Assembly (NCBI GenBank): GCA_006227095.1
Contig: SBFZ01000218.1
Span: 1-5,672, forward strand
Direction of reading: 5' to 3'
DNA from: Bacteroidota bacterium
Lineage (GTDB): Bacteria; Bacteroidota; Bacteroidia; Bacteroidales; VadinHA17
Length of the DNA stretch: 5,672 nt
Position 1 is the stretch's first letter, and every line of letters starts with the position of its first letter. Under the pieces are notes generated by a model, which saw only the letters and a program-made list of their open reading frames with translations, made no database searches and was not told where the DNA came from. Of this stretch, positions 1 through 5,672 are shown piece after piece. The position numbers and the translations under genes are program-made.

Positions 1-1092
1 ACCCTCTTCCTGCTGATCTTCGTCGGGGTGGCCTTCGTCAGCGGACCGGCCAAGCTGCTTTTTACCATGTCAGGATTCAGCCTGCCATTCTGGCTGGGAC
101 TGATATTCTTCTATTACATCATGGCCACCATGCTGCCCATAGACAAGATCATAGGCATGCTCTACCCCTTCTTCGGAGGAGCACTTATCTTCATGGCTCT
201 TGGTGTTCTGATCAGCATCATTGTCAGATGGACCGGGGGAAGCCTGACCCTGATGGAACTGACGCCGGCCCGGCTCATCAACTTCCAGGCTGATGCAGCC
301 ACAAATACCATTTTCCCCTTCCTCTTCATCGTAGTTTCGTGCGGCGCCATCTCAGGCTTTCATGCCACACAGTCGCCCCTGATGGCCCGTTGCCTGAGAT
401 CAGAAAAGCAGGGACGGCATATCTTTTACGGAGCTATGATCGCAGAAGGGATTGTAGCAATGATCTGGGCCACGGCTGCAATGAACTACATGGGTGATGT
501 TCACGGATTGAACTATGCCTTTACCCATCCCCTGGCAGACAACCCCGCCATCAGGCCTGACCCGGCCTGGCTGGTGAATGAGATCTGCCGGTCATGGCTC
601 GGCAAGACCGGGGCCATAATAGCAGTCATTGGTGTTGTGGCCTGCCCGGTCACATCGGGTGACACTGCCTTCAGGAGTGCAAGGCTGACCATAGCAGATA
701 TGCTCGGGATACCGCAGAAAAAAATATCGTCACGACTGATGATTGTGATACCGGTCTTCATCCTGGCATTTTTTCTGACTTTTGTGATGAAGGATGAGTT
801 TGCCCGGATATGGAAGTTCGTCGGGATTTCCAACCAGGCGCTGGCTGCAATAACCTGCTGGACCATAGCTATGTATCTCGGACTTCGGGGCAAAAGCCAC
901 CTTATGATGTCACTGCCGGCTTTCTTTCTGACAGCAGTATGCCTGACCTACCTTATGACAGCACCCCATTCAGGTGGCGGACTTGCACTGCCGCTGAAAG
1001 TTTCAGTGCTTATAGGCGTTGCCGGCGCTATTGCAGCATTTACCCTGTTTGTGACCGTACTTAAGAAAAAAAGACAACAGGCAGATCAATAG
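1..1092 (+). CDS. cstA: CstA-family carbon starvation transporter, C-terminal part (5' end outside window)
   Basis: Inner-membrane transporter of the CstA family (Pfam CstA, PF02554), whose characterised members import peptides or pyruvate when carbon is scarce. The frame is open from base 1, so the gene starts upstream. The first in-frame alternative start, a GTG at 28, lies inside a membrane segment and is not a credible start. The 363 visible residues contain about ten hydrophobic segments, roughly at 1-20, 26-44, 52-75, 104-120, 141-160, 203-217, 246-263, 276-294, 301-319 and 334-355. Family-type motifs include SGFHATQSPLMARC (118-131), the following GAMIAEG (144-150), TSGDTAFRSARL (218-229) and SNQALA (277-282). 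It ends in a basic cytoplasmic tail (KKKRQQADQ). The TAG stop at 1090-1092 overlaps the end of the convergent MATE gene. The family call is confident. The substrate cannot be read from the sequence, and full length relative to the roughly 700-residue E. coli CstA is unknown. Confidence 0.92.
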   Translation, partial: TLFLLIFVGVAFVSGPAKLLFTMSGFSLPFWLGLIFFYYIMATMLPIDKIIGMLYPFFGGALIFMALGVLISIIVRWTGGSLTLMELTPARLINFQADAATNTIFPFLFIVVSCGAISGFHATQSPLMARCLRSEKQGRHIFYGAMIAEGIVAMIWATAAMNYMGDVHGLNYAFTHPLADNPAIRPDPAWLVNEICRSWLGKTGAIIAVIGVVACPVTSGDTAFRSARLTIADMLGIPQKKISSRLMIVIPVFILAFFLTFVMKDEFARIWKFVGISNQALAAITCWTIAMYLGLRGKSHLMMSLPAFFLTAVCLTYLMTAPHSGGGLALPLKVSVLIGVAGAIAAFTLFVTVLKKKRQQADQ

Positions 1093-2489
1093 GTTTCTCC
1101 TGTAACGGTTATTTCTGCCGGTTTTCTTCCGGCAACAGGCATGTCACATTTGAGCTTCCCGATCTCGCGCCGGAAATAGATGAAGGAAATCACGGCTGCA
1201 ATGAAATCAGATACCGGGTTGGCTATCCACACACCGGCCACTCCCCAGAAACGGGGAAGTATCAGAATCAGGGGCAGCAGAACTATAATCTGCCTGAGCA
1301 ATGACAGGAAAGCGGCAAGTCTCGCCTTGCCGATGGCCTGGAAATAATTTGAGGCAATAATCTGGAACCCTACCACCGGCAGCATGGCGCAATAGATGCG
1401 CAGGCCAAGGATGCCCGCCTCCCTCAGCTCCACGCTGTCAGAATTGAAAATACTGACAATGGTTCCGGGGAGAAGCATGCACATCAGCCATCCACCGATG
1501 GCAATCAGGGTGGCATACCTGATAGCCTTGAGGATGGTCTCCTTAACCCGGCAGAAGAGGCCGGCACCATAGTTGAACCCTATGATGGGCTGCACAGCCA
1601 TATTGAGTGAGATGATCGATATCACCAGCATCATGGCTGAGCTGTTCACTATACCCAGTGCAGCCACTGAGATATCCCCGCCGTATCTGATAAATTTTGT
1701 ATTCATCACCGCCGTTACGATGCTGGCCGCTATATTCATGGCAAACGGAGCAAATCCGATTGATATAATATATTTAATAATGTATGGACTGGGACGGATA
1801 TTGGCAAGGGTCAGCCTGGTCACACTCCTGCTGCTGCGGAAATGCATCAGCACCCAGGCTACAAGGAAACTGTGCGATATAACCGTTGCCAGTGCAGCAC
1901 CCTTCACTCCCATTCCCAGCCCGAAGATGAAGATAGGGTCAAGGACAATATTCAGCCCTGCACTGATAAACATTGAATACATTGCAATTTTCGGATTTCC
2001 TTCAGCCCTGATCACGTTGTTCAGGGAGAAGCCAACCATAGCCATCGGGGTACCAAGCAGGATTATTGTGAAATAATCTGATGCGTATTGTATGGTTTCT
2101 GCTCCCGCACCAAATACCTGCAATACCCAGTCGCGTACCAGGAATCCTCCACCCATCATCAGAAGACCAAGGAGAAGAGCCAGGAAGAATGCATTGCCAA
2201 GAACACGGTTTGCCCGGTTGAAATCCTTCTCGCCCAGGCTGAGTGAGATACGCACTGCAGATCCCATACCAACCAGCATTCCGAAGGCCATGATGATGAT
2301 CATCAGCGGGAAGACGACGGTGAGTCCTGACAGCGCCAGGGCATCCACGCCCTGGCCTATATAAATACGGTCGACCACATTGTAGAGAGCATTGGCCATC
2401 ATGCTGGCAAATGCCGGAAGGAAGTATTTCCACATGAGCTTCCCTGTTTTCTCATGCTCAAGCTCGTATACCTGCCTGGGATCATTCAT
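1086..2489 (-). CDS. MATE-family multidrug/cation efflux transporter
   Basis: A 467-residue inner-membrane antiporter of the MATE family (PF01554, two copies), which exports drugs or other organic cations in exchange for Na+ or H+. About twelve membrane segments can be seen, near 18-40, 55-78, 97-120, 135-157, 168-190, 195-215, 238-262, 274-300, 318-342, 360-382, 390-412 and 416-440. The first half carries NVVDRIYIG (37-45) and RAEGNPK...NIVLDPIFIFG (161-190). D40, N180, D184 and T202 fall where I recall the cation-site residues of the archaeal DinF-type PfMATE (D41, N180, D184, T202), so the N-lobe site looks intact. The layout resembles MepA/DinF-like members. I chose the ATG at 2489. The frame stays open to a TTG at 2531, but that adds a 14-residue leader partly encoded by a 7-bp repeat array, and the ATG version gives the family's usual length. 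No Shine-Dalgarno sequence is seen. The gene lies downstream of the groEL terminator, so it probably has its own promoter. The substrate is unknown. Confidence 0.93.
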   Translation of the reverse strand: MNDPRQVYELEHEKTGKLMWKYFLPAFASMMANALYNVVDRIYIGQGVDALALSGLTVVFPLMIIIMAFGMLVGMGSAVRISLSLGEKDFNRANRVLGNAFFLALLLGLLMMGGGFLVRDWVLQVFGAGAETIQYASDYFTIILLGTPMAMVGFSLNNVIRAEGNPKIAMYSMFISAGLNIVLDPIFIFGLGMGVKGAALATVISHSFLVAWVLMHFRSSRSVTRLTLANIRPSPYIIKYIISIGFAPFAMNIAASIVTAVMNTKFIRYGGDISVAALGIVNSSAMMLVISIISLNMAVQPIIGFNYGAGLFCRVKETILKAIRYATLIAIGGWLMCMLLPGTIVSIFNSDSVELREAGILGLRIYCAMLPVVGFQIIASNYFQAIGKARLAAFLSLLRQIIVLLPLILILPRFWGVAGVWIANPVSDFIAAVISFIYFRREIGKLKCDMPVAGRKPAEITVTGETY

Positions 2490-2504
2490 AGATGCAAAGA
2501 TGGG

Positions 2505-2538
2505 CCAAATTAGGCAATAGGCAATAGGCAACAGCCAA
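2505..2538 (-). promoter_or_regulatory. Possible Bacteroidota-type promoter of the MATE gene
   Basis: The minus strand has TAATTTGG at 2512-2505, which matches the Bacteroidota -7 consensus TAnnTTTG at five of six fixed positions. TTG triplets of the heptamer array lie upstream. The TTG at 2538-2536 gives a 23-base spacer and the one at 2531-2529 a 16-base spacer, compared with the usual 17-23 or so. The site is about 16 bases from the chosen ATG, which would give a very short leader. One mismatch and a repetitive surrounding make this a weak call. Confidence 0.2.
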
Positions 2539-2545
2539 CAGACAA
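2511..2545. repeat. Array of five 7-bp tandem units upstream of the MATE gene
   Basis: On the plus strand, bases 2511-2531 are three perfect copies of TAGGCAA, followed in phase by two diverged copies, CAGCCAA (2532-2538) and CAGACAA (2539-2545), giving a consensus YAGnCAA. Read on the minus strand, every unit begins with TTG. The array lies between the groEL terminator and the MATE start codon, in what should be the MATE promoter or leader. The repeat is seen directly; any function is inference. Confidence 0.85.
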
Positions 2546-2552
2546 CATATAT

Positions 2553-2580
2553 AAAAAAACTGCTCCCGGTCAGGGAGCAG
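2553..2580 (-). terminator. Intrinsic terminator of the groES-groEL operon
   Basis: On the minus strand, a perfect 8-bp GC-rich stem (CTGCTCCC at 2580-2573 paired with GGGAGCAG at 2567-2560, 5-base loop) is followed at once by seven T residues (2559-2553). It begins 28 bases after the groEL stop codon. On the plus strand the hairpin is followed only by TCTTTTC, so it works mainly in the groEL direction. It should insulate the downstream MATE gene from the heavily expressed chaperonin operon. Confidence 0.93.
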
Positions 2581-2608
2581 TCTTTTCATTTAAATCAATA
2601 AGCCTTTT

Positions 2609-4261
<1,653 letters not shown>

Positions 4262-4264
4262 TTA

Positions 4265-4543
4265 TTACGAGATATAGAGAACGTCAGACTGTGAAAGAAG
4301 AAGATAGTCTGTGCCGTCAATATTGATTTCCTGACCGGAGTATTTCCCATAGAGAACGACATCACCCTTTTTGAGCTCCATTTCTTCATCCTTCTTCGGA
4401 GCACCGACCAGTACCACGGTACCGGCACGGGGTTTTTCCTTTGCCGAGTCGGGAATAATGATGCCGCTGGCGGTCTTTTCTTCAGCCTCATGAGGCTTGA
4501 CGAGCACTTTGCCTGCCAGCACTTTTCCTTTTAATTCTGCCAT
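4265..4543 (-). CDS. groES: Co-chaperonin GroES (Cpn10)
   Basis: The heptameric lid of the GroEL chamber (Cpn10 family, PF00166). At 92 residues it has the usual family length. The mobile loop that docks on the GroEL apical domain is visible at about 17-34, with the hydrophobic tripeptide III at 28-30 inside [15 protein letters not shown]. Further family landmarks are GTVVLVG (41-47), [13 protein letters not shown] (58-70) and the C-terminal [11 protein letters not shown] (81-91). The start is the ATG at 4543, in [17 protein letters not shown]. Its leader is AT-rich without a recognisable Shine-Dalgarno sequence, as is common in Bacteroidota. groEL follows after 21 bases, so the two are co-transcribed. 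I see no CIRCE operator upstream, so HrcA control is not supported here. Confidence 0.98.
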   Translation of the reverse strand: MAELKGKVLAGKVLVKPHEAEEKTASGIIIPDSAKEKPRAGTVVLVGAPKKDEEMELKKGDVVLYGKYSGQEINIDGTDYLLLSQSDVLYIS

Positions 4544-4617
4544 TGCTAGTAGTTTTATAGTTTAACATTAATTTTCCTGCTTCACGATTTCATATTCTGT
4601 GCCAAATGGCGAATGAC
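4544..4617 (-). promoter_or_regulatory. groESL leader/promoter region, no box recognised
   Basis: These 74 AT-rich bases lie between the secG terminator and the groES start codon, so they most likely contain the groESL promoter. I looked for the Bacteroidota boxes. TAATGTTA (minus strand, 4570-4563) is only a 4-of-6 match to the -7 consensus. The TTTG at 4606-4603 is too far upstream of it (32 bases) to be a partner. No sigma-32-like or CIRCE element is seen. The promoter call rests on position only. Confidence 0.35.
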
Positions 4618-4653
4618 AAAAAAAGAGTGTCAGTTCATGACAAACTGACACTC
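4618..4653 (-). terminator. Intrinsic terminator of the TPR-secG unit
   Basis: On the minus strand, a perfect 11-bp stem (GAGTGTCAGTT at 4653-4643 with AACTGACACTC at 4635-4625, 7-base loop) is followed directly by seven T residues (4624-4618). It begins 22 bases after the secG stop. There is no T run on the plus-strand side, so it is directional. It separates secG transcription from groES, unless the alternative pairing immediately upstream is used. Confidence 0.93.
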
Positions 4654-4672
4654 CTGATTCTATTCAGTGTCA
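4643..4672 (-). promoter_or_regulatory. Possible alternative (antiterminator-like) hairpin overlapping the secG terminator
   Basis: On the minus strand, TGACACT at 4672-4666, just after the secG stop codon, is perfectly complementary over 7 bases to AGTGTCA at 4652-4646, which is the 5' arm of the terminator stem. The same 7-mer recurs in the 3' arm (4632-4626). The two folds are mutually exclusive, as in an attenuator. The alternative stem (7 bp, 13-base loop) is clearly weaker than the 11-bp terminator. The pairing is seen directly; a regulatory role is inference. Confidence 0.3.
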
Positions 4673-4675
4673 CTT

Positions 4676-5026
4676 TTATTCGTTACCGCCATCAGGCTGT
4701 TCTTCCACCGGAGTCTGTGTGGGAAGCACAGGTATCGCATTGGGATCCTGGGCTCTTTCGATGGATGACTTGATGACTGATTCCTTGCCGACCTCCCCTC
4801 TGGGGATGGCTGCAGTGGCTGCCAGTGACAGCAACAGAATGGCAGCTCCGAGAGTCCAGGTTGACTTCTCAAGGAAGTCAGCTGTCTTGCGTACTCCCAT
4901 CGACTGACCTGCTGATGTAAAATTCGATGCAAGTCCGCCTCCCTTGGAGTTCTGTACCAGCACCACCATTATTACCAGTAAACATGCAATGATTACCAGG
5001 ATCGAAATGAAGATATAGATTCCCAT
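4676..5026 (-). CDS. secG: Preprotein translocase subunit SecG
   Basis: Small integral subunit of the SecYEG channel, which aids SecA-driven export of proteins across the inner membrane (SecG family, PF03840). It is 116 residues long. The first membrane helix is at about 3-24 and is followed by the family hallmark VLVQNSKGGGLAS (22-34), which contains the conserved Q-x-x-K-G-G-G-L. Next comes the cytoplasmic linker QSMGVRKTADFLEKSTW (41-57) and the second helix at about 57-74. A hydrophilic, proline- and acid-rich tail of about 40 residues (75-116) makes it somewhat longer than a minimal two-helix SecG. The start at ATG 5026 places helix one at the very N-terminus. The gene begins 7 bases after the stop of the upstream TPR gene, so the two are almost certainly co-transcribed. 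It ends at its own intrinsic terminator. No Shine-Dalgarno sequence is seen. Confidence 0.96.
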   Translation of the reverse strand: MGIYIFISILVIIACLLVIMVVLVQNSKGGGLASNFTSAGQSMGVRKTADFLEKSTWTLGAAILLLSLAATAAIPRGEVGKESVIKSSIERAQDPNAIPVLPTQTPVEEQPDGGNE

Positions 5027-5033
5027 TACTACG

Positions 5034-5672
5034 CTATTTTATTAACTCGTTGATCTTTTCAATACGGCTTGCAAAGTAAGCACTTTTTTCCGGATATTGC
5101 AACGAGAGCTTTTCATAAATATTTATTGCCTTTGTATAATAACCCTGGTTGATATAAATCCTTGCCAGTGTTTCGGTTATGAACTTTCCCTGTTCCTCGC
5201 TGCTCTCAGCTGACAGGTCTTTCACCGGCTGGAGGTCGCCAGGGGTCATCCTTTCGATCGACGGACTGATCCTTATAAAGCGGTCAATCAGGTCAGCCGG
5301 CGTGAGATGAACGGCGGGTTCACTCCGGAGGGGAAGATCCTCTGCCCCGGATGGTTCATCGGTTATCAGTTCAAGCAATTCCTCCTCTTCAGGTTCAGCT
5401 TCAGTTTCTGATTCCTCAGCAGGCTGATCCTGCCACTCAATCTCAATTTTTGATGAGGCCAGCGGTTCCAGTTCAGAACCAGACCCTGCAGCAGCTACAG
5501 GTTCAGGTTCAGCTTCCGCTGGGATGGTGTGCTCCTGTTGTGCTTCAGGTTCCGGCTCTTTTTCTGCCACTGGCTCCGTGGCTGATTCCGGAACAAGTTC
5601 TGTTGCCGGCTCAGGAACGGCCACTGAAAGGTGTATCTGTTCCAGTTCTCTCAGACGGGCTTCGATCTCGGC
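5034..5672 (-). CDS. Acidic TPR-containing protein, C-terminal part (5' end outside window)
   Basis: A protein of unknown function. The 212 visible residues run in frame to the window edge. The frame contains a GTG (5624), but residues continue naturally upstream of it as a charged, helix-like stretch (AEIEARLRELEQIHLS), so the real start is beyond base 5672. In order there is a possible short coiled coil (1-14), then a low-complexity acidic Pro/Glu/Ala region (about 17-108) with many PEP, EPEP and ATE repeats. A short conserved-looking segment follows, TPADLIDRFIRISPSIERM (124-142). A C-terminal helical hairpin, LARIYINQGYYTKAINIYEKLSLQYPEKSAYFASRI (169-204), has the spacing of one tetratricopeptide repeat and a capping helix. 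No membrane segment is seen in this part. I recall such genes immediately before secG in other Bacteroidota, which suggests an envelope or export link, but this is context only. Confidence 0.85.
   Translation of the reverse strand, partial: AEIEARLRELEQIHLSVAVPEPATELVPESATEPVAEKEPEPEAQQEHTIPAEAEPEPVAAAGSGSELEPLASSKIEIEWQDQPAEESETEAEPEEEELLELITDEPSGAEDLPLRSEPAVHLTPADLIDRFIRISPSIERMTPGDLQPVKDLSAESSEEQGKFITETLARIYINQGYYTKAINIYEKLSLQYPEKSAYFASRIEKINELIK

Noticed and set aside
513..893. Minus-strand 126-residue frame within cstA
   Set aside because: The plus-strand frame carries the CstA motifs and membrane segments across this stretch, and the antisense product has no recognisable feature.
1099..1139. 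Hairpin TGCCGG-N7-CCGGCA (1116-1134), extendable with CCTGT/ACAGG, as a terminator for cstA
   Set aside because: The stem is only 6 bp with a large bulge before the outer arm, has no T run after it on the plus strand, and lies within the MATE coding sequence, where it encodes part of the C-terminal tail.
1573..2364. Plus-strand open frames (1573-2076, 2092-2364) opposite the MATE gene
   Set aside because: The minus strand encodes an intact MATE with family motifs throughout. The antisense frames show no recognisable domain and no promoter or start context.
4601..4610. Near-palindrome GCCAAATGGC in the groESL leader as a possible operator
   Set aside because: Only 4-bp arms around two bases, with no matching flanks; short enough to occur by chance, and no known motif is recognised.
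4625..4653. Inverted repeat containing GAGTG and CACTC upstream of groES, resembling a CIRCE (HrcA) operator
   Set aside because: CIRCE reads TTAGCACTC-N9-GAGTGCTAA. Here the half-sites are in the opposite order (GAGTG first), the spacer is 7 bases, and a seven-T run follows on the minus strand, so it is an intrinsic terminator.
5034..5624. Treating the TPR gene as complete with a GTG start at 5624
   Set aside because: The frame stays open for 16 more codons to the window edge with a charged helix-like sequence, and no start signal is seen near the GTG, so the gene is partial.

Overview
The window looks like ordinary chromosomal DNA from a member of the Bacteroidota, probably Bacteroidales-like. 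The evidence is a GroEL ending in a Gly/Met tail ([10 protein letters not shown]), start codons without Shine-Dalgarno sequences and with A-rich leaders, and a secG preceded by an acidic TPR-type protein, an arrangement I recall from this phylum. The lineage is inferred from these features and not from a database comparison. Base composition looks even, with no sign of recent transfer: no transposase, integrase, tRNA, rRNA or CRISPR array is visible.

Layout. On the plus strand, bases 1-1092 are the 3' part of a carbon-starvation (CstA-family) peptide or pyruvate transporter. Everything else is on the minus strand. A MATE-family cation-coupled efflux transporter (2489 down to 1086) converges on cstA, and the two stop codons overlap within 7 bp. 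Its upstream gap holds an array of five 7-bp units, and beyond that is the strong intrinsic terminator of the chaperonin operon. The operon is groES (4543-4265) then groEL (4243-2609), 21 bp apart. A 132-bp gap separates groES from secG (5026-4676) and contains the secG terminator followed by the groESL leader. secG follows, by 7 bp, a gene for an acidic, proline/glutamate-rich protein with a C-terminal TPR, whose 5' end lies beyond base 5672.

How the genes fit together. groES and groEL encode the cytosolic folding machine. SecG is a small subunit of the SecYEG translocon. The TPR protein is probably co-transcribed with secG, but its function is unknown. MATE and CstA are independent inner-membrane transporters. 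The two terminators divide the minus strand into three likely transcription units: TPR-secG, groES-groEL, and the MATE gene.

I did not find a previously undescribed system. The observations most worth checking are in the two larger intergenic gaps: a possible alternative fold that competes with the secG terminator just upstream of groES, and the heptamer array upstream of the MATE gene. No stretch over 300 bases lacks a gene.
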